A DNA stretch of 43,275 nt from Porticoccaceae bacterium (GCA_023228865.1 JALOAH010000034.1:1-43275), one strand, 5' to 3'; positions 27,377 through 35,541 are shown, counted from the stretch's first letter. Notes: generated from the sequence alone by a model not told the origin. Translations and numbers: made by a program.

Positions 27377-28525
27377 ATGCCACATTCACTGAAGAACTTC
27401 GAGCGGGTCTGGATCGACCAGCCCCAACATTTGCTCCACACCGCTGAAGAACTGGCTGCCCAGGAGATCTTGGCTATCGACACCGAATCCAACAGCCTGT
27501 ACGCTTACCAGGAGCAGGTATGCCTGGTGCAAATTTCCACCCGACAAAAAGATTACCTGATCGACGCCCGGGCGCTGCCCGATCTATCCCCCCTGGCAGA
27601 AATATTTACCTCAGACCGTATCCTGAAGGTGTTTCACGCTGCGGAGTATGACCTGATCTGCCTGTTTCGCGACTATGGCTTCAGGTTCAATTTTATATTT
27701 GACACCATGCTCGCGGCGCGCATCCTTGGGTTTCAGCATGTTGGCCTGGGAGCGCTGTTGGAAAAATATTTCGGCGTCCAAATGAATAAAAAATACCAGC
27801 GCGCAGATTGGGGCAAACGCCCCTTGAATCCTGAGATGCTGGAATACGCCCGCCAGGACAGCCATTACCTGATCTCCCTCCAGGAGCAATTACGCGCCGA
27901 ACTGATTGCCGCCGACTTGCTGGACCTGGCAGTGGAAGATTTTACGCGCCTGACCATTGGGATTGAAGATACTACGGAAACCTGTGCCGACGATTTTTGG
28001 AAAATCCACGGAGCGCGTGATCTCAGCCCTGAAAAGGCTGCCGTGCTAAAAGCGCTTTACAATTTTCGTGAATCGGTTGCTGAAGCCCAGAATAAACCCT
28101 TATTTAAAGTCATCAGCAATCAGGCGCTGATCGAATTAGCCACAGCCTGCCCCAAACACCAGGCTGACCTGCTGGAACTATCCACACTGAACGAAAGACA
28201 GGCCAGGCGTTATGGGCCAGGATTGTTGGACGCTGTGCAGAAAGGTCAGCAGGCGCCTCCTGAGCACCCGCCCAATCACGTTCGGCCGCGCAACTCTGTG
28301 CTCAACCGCATGGAGATTTTGCAGGAATGGCGCAAGGAAACCGGTAAAGCGCTGGGCGTGCCCTCCGATGTCGTCATGCCGCGTGACGTCCTCTGCCGGA
28401 TTTCCCGGGCAAATCCAAGGGATCTTTTAATGTTGAAGGCGCAGATGTTTGATGTGCCTTACCGGTTTAACCGCTTTGGTCAGGACATGCTCAGCGTGAT
28501 CACCCGTGAAGGACTTGAGGGTTGA
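27377..28525 (+). CDS. rnd: Ribonuclease D-type 3'-5' exonuclease with HRDC domain
   Basis: A 382-aa DEDDy exonuclease acting in tRNA and stable-RNA 3' processing. The exonuclease domain (about 15-190) has D35-x-E37 in IDTESNS, the second Asp in FHAAEYDL, and the Y-type motif ARQDSHYL. The nucleic-acid-binding HRDC domain follows in the C-terminal third, and a short helical tail ends the protein. The ATG at 27377 is chosen. The open frame runs back to a TTG at 27359, but that would put the -10 box inside the coding region. The stop overlaps the TTG start of the next, truncated gene. Confidence 0.9.
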   Translation: MPHSLKNFERVWIDQPQHLLHTAEELAAQEILAIDTESNSLYAYQEQVCLVQISTRQKDYLIDARALPDLSPLAEIFTSDRILKVFHAAEYDLICLFRDYGFRFNFIFDTMLAARILGFQHVGLGALLEKYFGVQMNKKYQRADWGKRPLNPEMLEYARQDSHYLISLQEQLRAELIAADLLDLAVEDFTRLTIGIEDTTETCADDFWKIHGARDLSPEKAAVLKALYNFRESVAEAQNKPLFKVISNQALIELATACPKHQADLLELSTLNERQARRYGPGLLDAVQKGQQAPPEHPPNHVRPRNSVLNRMEILQEWRKETGKALGVPSDVVMPRDVLCRISRANPRDLLMLKAQMFDVPYRFNRFGQDMLSVITREGLEG

Positions 28526-28800
28526 GACTTTCCCTGCACGGCGCTGCACACACCGTCACCGGCTCGAAACACCTGCTGGAAGTCAACGGTAAGAAGATCT
28601 TGCTCGAATGCGGCTTATTTCAGGGTCAGCGCAAGAAGACCTACGACTACAACCTCAAATTTGATTTTGACCCGCAGTCGCTGGATGCTGTGCTCCTCTC
28701 CCATGCGCATATTGATCACAGCGGGAACCTGCCTAACCTGGTCAGGAGCGGCTATCAGGGCTCGATCTTCAGCACCTCTGCCCAAAGAGCGTCCTGCTGA
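28522..28800 (+). pseudogene. Truncated metallo-beta-lactamase-fold gene (RNA-processing exonuclease type), N-terminal fragment
   Basis: Starts with TTG overlapping the RNase D stop by 4 bases. The first 85 or so residues match the opening of beta-CASP-type MBL exonucleases (LHGAAHTVTGSKHLLE, CGLFQG and the metal-binding SHAHIDHSG). A stop occurs at codon 93, where intact proteins continue for another 350 or more residues with the rest of the metal ligands and the beta-CASP domain. The sequence after the stop does not resume the family in any frame I can follow. A tRNA gene begins 92 bases later. The gene is therefore a deletion remnant or the edge of a rearrangement or assembly join, and the fragment should be inactive. 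Confidence 0.75.
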
Positions 28801-28871
28801 AAAAGGTTCAGGGCCACAAGATTTTCACCAACGCCCATCTTGTGAGTGGCTATTCCCGGCTGAATTTCGAG

Positions 28872-28877
28872 TATAAT
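28872..28877 (+). promoter_or_regulatory. -10 box upstream of tRNA-Ser
   Basis: A perfect TATAAT ends 15 bases before the mature tRNA 5' end. No matching -35 hexamer at the usual distance is visible. Confidence 0.45.
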
Positions 28878-28892
28878 GGATGCCTGCTCGTT

Positions 28893-28979
28893 GGAGAGGT
28901 GCCAGAGTGGTTGATTGGGGCGGTCTCGAAAACCGTTGTAGCCTTGCGGCTACCGAGGGTTCGAATCCCTCCCTCTCCG
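28893..28979 (+). tRNA. tRNA-Ser (anticodon CGA)
   Basis: The acceptor stem GGAGAGG pairs fully with CCTCTCC at 28972-28978. The T arm is GAGGG-TTCGAAT-CCCTC. The anticodon loop CTCGAAA gives anticodon CGA, reading UCG serine codons. The long variable arm (about GTAGCC-TTGC-GGCTAC) is that of a class II tRNA, as expected for serine. CCA is not encoded. Length is 87 bases. Confidence 0.95.
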
Positions 28980-29360
28980 CTATCGGTAATATTCAGGGCG
29001 GGTGCACGGGGTAAAAAGTACTGGTATTAAGCACGAGTTGTCCCCTCTCCCTGAATGTTGGTCAATTGTGGAAAAATATTAAGCGCCATTTTTATTTAAA
29101 GTAACCATCATCGTAAATTAAGCATTTCTATTGAGGCACTACGCTCAACCATAAACTAGTGGGGTAACCCGATCAGGTTGTAGCGATTTAGAGTTCTTCT
29201 ATGGGCACGTAGCGCCTATTTTGACCGATGTGGTATATTTAAACGCTGGCACAATGATCATTCGAATCAGAAAGCAACCGTTAAACGCGAAGAAAAGAAC
29301 CCCTACAGGGCGGACGTAGAACCGTCGCTGCAGGTATCCCATTTAAAAAGGAATTTGATA
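28980..29360. other. Gene-free, AT-richer interval between tRNA-Ser and the phosphorylase gene
   Basis: About 380 bases with no credible open frame. An 8-base inverted repeat (ATTCAGGG at 28991-28998 and CCCTGAAT at 29049-29056) could be a remnant of an element or a weak tRNA-distal structure. The right part holds a possible extended -10 at 29231-29239. It also holds the phosphorylase leader, where short inverted repeats near 29308-29340 may fold. I see no known riboswitch. Confidence 0.5.
29231..29239 (+). promoter_or_regulatory. Possible extended -10 for the alpha-glucan phosphorylase gene
   Basis: TGGTATATT fits the TGn-TATAAT pattern with one mismatch. It would give a leader of about 115 bases. 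Confidence 0.35.
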
Positions 29361-31538
29361 ATGACCGAGATTGTGAGAGAAAAACCTGTGAAATTCAACC
29401 TGCCCAGGCGCATCAAAGGCCTGGGAGATTTAGCCTACAACCTGTGGTGGGTATGGCACCCGGAGGCGCAACGCTTATTTAAAATGATTGATGACCTGTT
29501 GTGGGAGGATTCTTATCACAACCCGGTGGTCTTCTTGCGCGATATAGAACGTGCTCGCCTGGATGCCATGATCAATGACCGCTATTTTTTGGATCGATAC
29601 GACCGTATAATGCGGGATTTTGAACGGTATATGAAAGAGAACGATACCTGGTTTTCGATCACCTACCCGGCTTTGCACGAAGAAATGGTTGGTTATTTTT
29701 CATTTGAGTTTGGATTGCATGAATCCCTGATGGTCTATGCTGGTGGTCTGGGCGTTCTCTCCGGCGATCATCTGAAAGAAGCCAGCGACCTGGGCATTCC
29801 CCTGGTGGCAGTGGGTTTTTTGTATACCTACGGGTACTTTTCCCAGCGGATCAGCGAAGACGGCTGGCAGGAAGCGGAAAACGTCCCGATCGATTTTAAT
29901 GCCCTGCCCCTGGTCCATTTACTGGATGATGCAGGTAAGCCGATTAAAATCGCAATTGACCTGCCGGGGCGGGAGGTTTACGCCCAAATCTATGAGCTGA
30001 ATATCGGGCGGGTCAAGCTGTTTTTGCTGAATACCAACCTGGATGACAACAGTGTTATCGATCGTCAGTTGACCGACAAGCTTTATATCAGCGATCTTGA
30101 GCTGCGCATCTCCCAGGAGATTCTTCTGGGCATGGGCGGCGTTCGCGCGCTGAGGGCATTGGGGTATGTGCCAACCGCCTGGCACATGAACGAAGGGCAT
30201 TCTGCCTTCCTGACCCTGGAACGAGCCCTGGAATACATCCGTAAGGGCATGAGCTTTGCTGAAGCGACCGAATTGATCAATAGAACCAATATCTTCACCA
30301 CCCATACCCCCGTGCCTGCTGGCAATGATGAGTTCCCGCTGTGGCTGATGGATAAATATTTCTCTCATGTTTGGCCTGATCTGGGTCTTTCCCGGGATGC
30401 GTTTCTTGATCTCGCCAAAGTCGAACAACCCTGGGGTGGAGAAGCCTTCAGTATGCCCGTTTTGGCTTTAAAGCTCTCGGATTTTCGCAATGGCGTTTCA
30501 GAGTTGCACGGGCAGGTGACCCGCGGCATGTGGAAATTCCTCTGGCCGGATAAAAAAGAACAGGAAGTCCCCATCGGGCACATCACCAACGGCATCCACA
30601 CGAAAACCTGGCTGGCTCGCCGGATGGGCGTTCTTTTCTCCCATTATATGGGTGCAGATTGGGCTGAGCATATCTGTGATACCGATTTTTGGGCAAAGGT
30701 TGAAAATATCCCTGACGATGAATTATGGGCGGTTCACAGCCACCTCAAGCGCAGGTTGGTGGCATATATTATCGATCGCGGCCGGAGAAAATGGGCCAGT
30801 AATAATGTGCACCCGGTTCAAACCCTGGCCAGCGGCGTTTTGTTGGATCCCTATTCCCTGACCATTGGATTTGCCCGCCGATTTGCCACCTATAAACGGG
30901 CCAACCTGATCTTCAGTGATTACGAGCGGCTGCTGAAAATTGTAAACAATCCCCGCATGCCGGTGCAATTTGTCTTTGCTGGTAAAGCCCATCCCGCAGA
31001 CGAGCCCGGGAAGCTGAGAATCCAGGAGGTCTATCGAGCGGTGAAGGATGCACGTTTTGGCGGACGGCTGGCTTTTCTTGAGGATTATGATATGAATGTC
31101 GCCCGCCACCTGGTACAGGGTGTGGATGTATGGTTGAATACACCACGGCGACCGCGTGAAGCTTCAGGGACTTCAGGCATGAAAGCCGGCTTGAACGGCG
31201 TGTTGAATTTTTCCATCCTGGATGGCTGGTGGCGTGAGGGCTATAACGGGCATAACGGCTGGGCAATCGGTCAGGATAAGACCCTGTTTGAAGACCAAAC
31301 CGCCCAGGACGAAGCCGACGCCCTCAGCCTGTATGAAACCCTTGAAAACGAGATCATCCCGCTGTATTACGAACAACGCTCAGCGGACAACCTTCCCTCG
31401 GAGTGGATTGCCTGGATGAAGGAAAGCATCCGTTCCCTAGGCGGACAATTCAGCATGTGCCGCATGGTCACCGAATATATGACAAAAATGTACGAACCGG
31501 CGATTAAAAACGGTATTGATGAACGAAATGGAGTGTAA
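29361..31538 (+). CDS. glgP: Alpha-glucan family phosphorylase (GT35)
   Basis: A 725-aa PLP-dependent phosphorylase that releases glucose-1-phosphate from glycogen or maltodextrin. The length and the opening residues (LPRRIKGLGDLAYNLWWVWHPE) are those of the shorter alpha-glucan phosphorylase subfamily rather than the 800+ aa glycogen phosphorylases. WHMNEGHSAF, TTHTPVPAGNDEF and NGIHTKTW line the active site, RFATYKR and FAGKAHPAD bind phosphate and donor, and EASGTSGMKAGLNG carries the PLP lysine. ATG 29361 has AAGGA nine bases upstream; the TTG at 29355 is not needed. The stop codon overlaps the start of the UPF0316 gene by one base, so the two are co-transcribed and end at the hairpin at 32096. 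Confidence 0.95.
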   Translation: MTEIVREKPVKFNLPRRIKGLGDLAYNLWWVWHPEAQRLFKMIDDLLWEDSYHNPVVFLRDIERARLDAMINDRYFLDRYDRIMRDFERYMKENDTWFSITYPALHEEMVGYFSFEFGLHESLMVYAGGLGVLSGDHLKEASDLGIPLVAVGFLYTYGYFSQRISEDGWQEAENVPIDFNALPLVHLLDDAGKPIKIAIDLPGREVYAQIYELNIGRVKLFLLNTNLDDNSVIDRQLTDKLYISDLELRISQEILLGMGGVRALRALGYVPTAWHMNEGHSAFLTLERALEYIRKGMSFAEATELINRTNIFTTHTPVPAGNDEFPLWLMDKYFSHVWPDLGLSRDAFLDLAKVEQPWGGEAFSMPVLALKLSDFRNGVSELHGQVTRGMWKFLWPDKKEQEVPIGHITNGIHTKTWLARRMGVLFSHYMGADWAEHICDTDFWAKVENIPDDELWAVHSHLKRRLVAYIIDRGRRKWASNNVHPVQTLASGVLLDPYSLTIGFARRFATYKRANLIFSDYERLLKIVNNPRMPVQFVFAGKAHPADEPGKLRIQEVYRAVKDARFGGRLAFLEDYDMNVARHLVQGVDVWLNTPRRPREASGTSGMKAGLNGVLNFSILDGWWREGYNGHNGWAIGQDKTLFEDQTAQDEADALSLYETLENEIIPLYYEQRSADNLPSEWIAWMKESIRSLGGQFSMCRMVTEYMTKMYEPAIKNGIDERNGV

Positions 31539-32077
31539 TGCAAGCAATGATTGATATTTTGCTTTCACCATCCGCCTGGTTATTTGCCCTGGTCATTTTC
31601 CTGGCGCGCATGGTCAATATTGCTATGGATACCCTGCGCATTATGTTCACCATGCGCCAAAAAAGCGGGATAGCATGGGTTTTGGGTTTTATCGAATCGG
31701 CAATTTACATTTTATTAATCGGTTCGGTGCTGACAAATATCGGAAATCCCCTGAATATCATCGGCTATTCGGCAGGGTTTGCGACGGGGAATGTGCTGGG
31801 CATGGCAATTGAAAAACGCCTGGCTTTGGGTTACATGCACTTTAATATTATCAGCCGCAATCACAGTACAGAGATTGCGGATGCACTGCGCAACGCCGGC
31901 TTTGGCGTGACAGAAATCCCCGCCAGGGGGCGTGAAAGCAACTTCATGCTGGTCGATTGCCGGGTCAGGCGTAAACAATCCAAAGACGTGGAAAACATGG
32001 TGCTTGAAATCGACCCGGAGGCTTTCATCACTGCCGAAGAAATTGTTCCCCGGGGCAGCGGGATCTGGCGCGCCTGA
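31538..32077 (+). CDS. UPF0316 membrane protein (DUF5698 + DUF2179)
   Basis: A 179-aa protein with three N-terminal membrane helices (about residues 13-98: WLFALVIFLARMVNIAMDTL, then WVLGFIESAIYILLIGSVL, then IIGYSAGFATGNVLGMAIE). A C-terminal cytoplasmic DUF2179 domain (about 105-175) resembles a small ligand-binding ferredoxin-like fold. This two-part arrangement is characteristic of UPF0316. The function is unknown. ATG 31538 overlaps the phosphorylase stop (TAATG) with GGAG five bases upstream, which indicates translational coupling. A strong terminator follows. Confidence 0.88.
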   Translation: MQAMIDILLSPSAWLFALVIFLARMVNIAMDTLRIMFTMRQKSGIAWVLGFIESAIYILLIGSVLTNIGNPLNIIGYSAGFATGNVLGMAIEKRLALGYMHFNIISRNHSTEIADALRNAGFGVTEIPARGRESNFMLVDCRVRRKQSKDVENMVLEIDPEAFITAEEIVPRGSGIWRA

Positions 32078-32095
32078 TCGTCAAAGTGAATAAAG

Positions 32096-32127
32096 GCTGC
32101 TGTCAAACTGACGGCAGCAATTTTTTT
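32096..32127 (+). terminator. Intrinsic terminator after the phosphorylase-UPF0316 operon
   Basis: A 10-base stem (32096-32105 with 32109-32118, one G-U pair) closes a 3-base AAC loop. It is followed by AA and seven T (32121-32127). Confidence 0.9.
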
Positions 32128-32152
32128 AAACACAACTGCTATAGGGCGCAGG

Positions 32153-32165
32153 TTGTTGTATACTA
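32153..32165 (+). promoter_or_regulatory. Putative promoter element upstream of the HerA-like ATPase gene
   Basis: TTGTTGTATACTA contains the -10 candidate TATACT (32159-32164), 30 bases before the ATG. The identical 13 bases occur at 35542-35554 before the glutaminyl cyclase gene. Confidence 0.4.
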
Positions 32166-32194
32166 TTAAGAGCACTTGAAAAACAGGAGGAACC

Positions 32195-34669
32195 ATGCCC
32201 GGAAGGAACAAAGACTTTTACCTGGGAAAGATCTATGACCTGGAATCGAAGGCCGTGCAGGAGCAGCAGGTCTTCTATGACCCGGACGACCTGACCACAC
32301 ACGCCGTCATCACCGGTATGACCGGGTCGGGAAAGACCGGGCTGGGCGTGATCATGCTTGAGGAAGCTGCATTACGGGGTATCCCGGCCATTGTGATCGA
32401 TCCTAAAGGCGATCTGACGAATTTATTATTGCATTTTCCTGAACTTTTACCTGAGGATTTTCAGCCCTGGGTCGACCATGACGCTGCCCGCCGTGAGGGA
32501 GTCAGCGTGGAAGAAGCGGCAGAAAAAGCAGCAACCCTGTGGAAAAACGGCCTGGCTTCATCTGGACTGGGTAAGCCCGAACTGGAAGCCCTGCGCGATG
32601 CGGTTGAATATGCCGTTTATACGCCCGGGTCTGATGCCGGCCTGCCGGTCAGTATTTTGGCATCCTTTTCTGCCCCCGATATCCCATGGGAGGGCAACCG
32701 CGAGATCCTGCGTGAGAGGATCTCCAGTACGGTCACCGCGCTCCTGGGTTTGATTGGTATGCGCAATATCGACCCCGTCCAATCCAAGGAACATATCCTG
32801 CTTTCGAATATTTTTGAAGAAGCCTGGAAAGCGGGCAAAGACCTTGACCTGGCCACCCTGATCACCCACGTGCAATCACCGCCCTTTGATAAGCTGGGTG
32901 TTTTTTCACTGGATCAGTTCTACCCGCAAAAGGACCGCTTCAGCCTGGCAATGCAGTTGAACAACTTCCTGGCGGCGCCCAGCTTCCACACCTGGCTGGA
33001 GGGGCAGCCGCTGGACATCGGGCAGATCTTGTGGTCGCCGTCGGGTAAGCCGCGTCACAGTGTGTTCTACCTGGCGCATTTAGATGACCAGGAGCGCATG
33101 TTCTTTGTCACCTTGCTGTACACCGCCATTGAAAGTTGGATGCGCACGCAAAAAGGTTCCAGCAGCTTGCGAGTGATGGTGTATTTTGATGAGATTCACG
33201 GTTATCTCCCTCCCGTTTCGAACCCGCCCAGTAAAAACATCATCCTCAGGATGCTCAAGCAGGCGCGCGCCTTTGGAGTCGGGCTGGTGCTGGCCACCCA
33301 AAACCCGGTGGACGTGGATTATAAGGGGCTCTCCAATGCCGGCACCTGGATGATCGGGCGCTTGCAGACGGAGCAGGACAAAGCGCGGCTGCTGGATGGG
33401 CTGGAAGGCGCCGCACCGGGCGTCGATCGCCGCTCCTATGACCGTATGATCTCACTGTTGGGAAAACGGATTTTTCTATTGCACAACGTGCATGGATCCG
33501 GGTCAAAGATCTTCACGACCCGTTGGGCAATGAACTATTTGCCAGGGCCGCTGACTCGCTCACAAATCCCGGCTGTTAATGCCATGGTCAAAGCAACAGA
33601 ACGCGCTGCTGAAAGACCGGCTGCCAGTGTGCTATCATCCAGACCTGCGGAATCTCAGGCTGGCCTGGGCCGCGATGTGGCGCCAGTGTTGCCGGGTTCT
33701 GTGCCGACTTTTTATTACCCGGTCAACCGGGGGATTTCAGATGCCCAGCAGGAAGTCAGCAGCCAGATTAAGGGAGATATCCCGCGACCACAGTACTTCT
33801 ACCGTCCAGAGTTGGTGGGGCAGGCGCGTGTGGTGTACCTGGCGCGCAAATACAACATCAGTGAAGAGGTGACATTTACCGTCCGGATTGATGAAATGCA
33901 GCGCCGGGGATTGGTGCGCTGGGAGAATTACACGGTGCAACCCATTGATCTGCGAATGCTTGAAGACAGCCCGCTGCCCGATGCAGCCTTTGATACCCTT
34001 GATAACGTATCGATTGTGGATGCTCGGTTACTCAAAGACCTGGAAAACGATTTTGCGGATTGGATTTATCGCACGCAGACTTTGAAGCTTCGCTTGAACG
34101 AGGCACTGGGGGTGGTGGCTGAACCGGGCATGTCGGACGAGGAATTCCGCCAGTTGTGTGAAAAAACCATGCAGGTAAAACTGAAGACTGAAGTGGATAC
34201 CCTGGCCAAAAAACATGCAAGCCAGCTAAAAACGCTGGAAGACAGGCTTGCCAGGGAGGAAAGCCGCTTGAAAGGGTATCAGGATCAGTTGGGTCATCGG
34301 CGGGTGGAGGAGCTGGGCAAAGGTGTGGAAAATGTCCTGGGTATGTTCACGGGGAGGCGCAGCAGTGTGAGCACATCGCTGACCAAACGGCGCATGACCA
34401 GCCAGGCAAAAGCCAATGTGGATAAAAGCGAGCTGGAAATTAAGGGCATTCAGAAGGATATCGAGACATTAAAATTGGATCAAGAATCCGAATTGAAGAG
34501 AATCGATGAGAAATGGGCTGATGCGCTGGATCAGGTTGTCGAAGAGCCGATCTCAACGTTTAAGAAGGATATTTATGTTGAGAAATTTGGCCTTGTCTGG
34601 CTGCCATATTATGCTTATCCAAAGGGTGAGCAGTGGGTGACCGTGCCAGCCTTTCGGTGGGAAGAATAA
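32195..34669 (+). CDS. HerA-like ATPase (DUF87/DUF853 type) with C-terminal coiled coil
   Basis: An 824-aa FtsK/HerA-superfamily ATPase. Walker A is GMTGSGKT at 41-48 and Walker B is VMVYFDEIH near residue 330. The RecA-like core is completed by LATQNPVDVDYKGLSNAGTW (about 365-385), a motif shared with HerA and VirB4-type translocases. After about residue 470 the family similarity drops. Residues about 640-770 are charged and helical (a coiled coil with many Lys/Glu), and the C-terminus (YVEKFGLVWLPYYAYPKG) is a short globular end. AGGAGG precedes the ATG. The gene forms its own transcription unit between two terminators. Its DNA or protein partner is unknown; no NurA-like nuclease gene is adjacent. 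Confidence 0.82.
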   Translation: MPGRNKDFYLGKIYDLESKAVQEQQVFYDPDDLTTHAVITGMTGSGKTGLGVIMLEEAALRGIPAIVIDPKGDLTNLLLHFPELLPEDFQPWVDHDAARREGVSVEEAAEKAATLWKNGLASSGLGKPELEALRDAVEYAVYTPGSDAGLPVSILASFSAPDIPWEGNREILRERISSTVTALLGLIGMRNIDPVQSKEHILLSNIFEEAWKAGKDLDLATLITHVQSPPFDKLGVFSLDQFYPQKDRFSLAMQLNNFLAAPSFHTWLEGQPLDIGQILWSPSGKPRHSVFYLAHLDDQERMFFVTLLYTAIESWMRTQKGSSSLRVMVYFDEIHGYLPPVSNPPSKNIILRMLKQARAFGVGLVLATQNPVDVDYKGLSNAGTWMIGRLQTEQDKARLLDGLEGAAPGVDRRSYDRMISLLGKRIFLLHNVHGSGSKIFTTRWAMNYLPGPLTRSQIPAVNAMVKATERAAERPAASVLSSRPAESQAGLGRDVAPVLPGSVPTFYYPVNRGISDAQQEVSSQIKGDIPRPQYFYRPELVGQARVVYLARKYNISEEVTFTVRIDEMQRRGLVRWENYTVQPIDLRMLEDSPLPDAAFDTLDNVSIVDARLLKDLENDFADWIYRTQTLKLRLNEALGVVAEPGMSDEEFRQLCEKTMQVKLKTEVDTLAKKHASQLKTLEDRLAREESRLKGYQDQLGHRRVEELGKGVENVLGMFTGRRSSVSTSLTKRRMTSQAKANVDKSELEIKGIQKDIETLKLDQESELKRIDEKWADALDQVVEEPISTFKKDIYVEKFGLVWLPYYAYPKGEQWVTVPAFRWEE

Positions 34670-34694
34670 TTCCGCTTCCCTGCTGACCTTGAGC

Positions 34695-34733
34695 AACATG
34701 GGATGCCCTGCCAAGCAGGGCATCCCATGTTTT
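34695..34733 (+). terminator. Strong intrinsic terminator after the HerA-like ATPase gene
   Basis: A perfect 17-base stem (34695-34711 with 34715-34731) closes a CAA loop, and four T run from its end (34730-34733). Confidence 0.9.
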
Positions 34734-34767
34734 GATTAAGCCACAAACACAAAATTGATGAGAAATT

Positions 34768-34801
34768 AGATAATGTTTATCTTATATGGTTCTTATATAA
34801 A
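34768..34801 (+). promoter_or_regulatory. Promoter with Fur/PerR-like palindrome upstream of the OsmC gene
   Basis: AGATAA-TGT-TTATCT (34768-34782) is a perfect 6-3-6 inverted repeat of the GATAAT...ATC kind seen in Fur-superfamily boxes. A TATAAA candidate -10 lies at 34796-34801, so the palindrome covers the -35 position, where a repressor would block polymerase. The regulator is inferred only from the site. Confidence 0.4.
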
Positions 34802-34852
34802 TCGTGTATGATCCGCATAAGATTGAAAAATTATAAAAAATAAGGAGACATG

Positions 34853-35281
34853 ATGATTAAAAGAACAGCAAAAGCCGTATGGCAGGGCGATTTGAAGCAG
34901 GGCAGCGGTTCTCTGGAACTGGGCAGCGGCGCCTTCCAGGGAAAATATTCCTTCTCCTCCCGTTTTGAGGATGGCGTGGGAACCAACCCGGAGGAGTTGA
35001 TCGGTGCTGCGCACGCGGGCTGCTTCTCGATGGCGCTCAGCTTGGAGCTTTCCAAAGCTGGCTACACCGTGGATGAGATCCAAACCGAGGCCATTGTCTC
35101 ACTGGATAAAGATGCGAACGGGTTTTCAATCTCCGGAATCAAGTTGGTGTCTAAAGCTCGGGTCAAAGATATTACCATGGATGAGTTTATCAAGTACGCA
35201 TCGGGTGCCAAGGAAAACTGCCCGGTTTCAAAAGCATTGGCCGGGGTGAAGATCTACCTGGAAGCGCATTTGATTAAATAG
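34853..35281 (+). CDS. OsmC/Ohr-family peroxiredoxin
   Basis: A 142-aa thiol peroxidase that reduces organic hydroperoxides. The two catalytic cysteines lie in AAHAGCFSMAL (about residue 58) and ENCPVSKAL (about residue 124), with the expected spacing. GTNPEELIGAAHAGCF is the most conserved stretch and places it in the OsmC rather than the Ohr branch. ATG 34853 is chosen as it is five bases from AAGGAG; the preceding ATG at 34850 is only two bases away. The upstream palindrome suggests peroxide- or iron-responsive control. The stop codon merges into a heptamer array. Confidence 0.93.
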   Translation: MIKRTAKAVWQGDLKQGSGSLELGSGAFQGKYSFSSRFEDGVGTNPEELIGAAHAGCFSMALSLELSKAGYTVDEIQTEAIVSLDKDANGFSISGIKLVSKARVKDITMDEFIKYASGAKENCPVSKALAGVKIYLEAHLIK

Positions 35282-35315
35282 TGAATGGTGAATGGTGAAT
35301 TGTGAATGGGAAATT
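35281..35315 (+). repeat. Heptanucleotide tandem array at the end of the OsmC gene
   Basis: Five 7-base units, GTGAATG, GTGAATG, GTGAATT, GTGAATG and GGAAATT, begin at the last base of the TAG stop codon. Phase, unit sequence and the closing GAAATT unit match the array at the end of the gamma-subunit gene (14899-14935, opposite strand). Confidence 0.75.
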
Positions 35316-35362
35316 GGAATTTATTCAGCAGGTCTTCTGTACCGGTTTCCTGTCCCTTAGTT

Positions 35363-35423
35363 GTGGCGCTGGTCTCCAGACCGGTGCCACCAAAAGGGTC
35401 AGTCCATCAGCTACGGTCTGGAG
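35363..35423. repeat. REP-like palindromic element
   Basis: A 13-base imperfect hairpin (35363-35375 with 35378-35390, two G-U pairs) is followed by an inverted copy of its core. CTCCAGACCG (35374-35383) is the reverse complement of CGGTCTGGAG (35414-35423). There is no U-run, so a terminator is unlikely. Confidence 0.45.
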
Positions 35424-35541
35424 GCTGTCATCATTGAATATGGTAACGATCACCTCACACTTTACGTAAACCATCCTGGCCTTGACAAAAGGATTGCCCC
35501 TGCGGTGATACTCAATACAAGTAAACACTTTTTCAACACTC

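Noticed and set aside
28842..29030. Open frame of 62 codons across the tRNA-Ser gene
   Set aside because: Its middle section is the familiar false peptide obtained by translating a serine tRNA, and the frame depends wholly on the tRNA gene.
35281..35315. Possible CRISPR array
   Set aside because: The units are 7 bases long, contiguous and without spacers. No cas gene is in the window.
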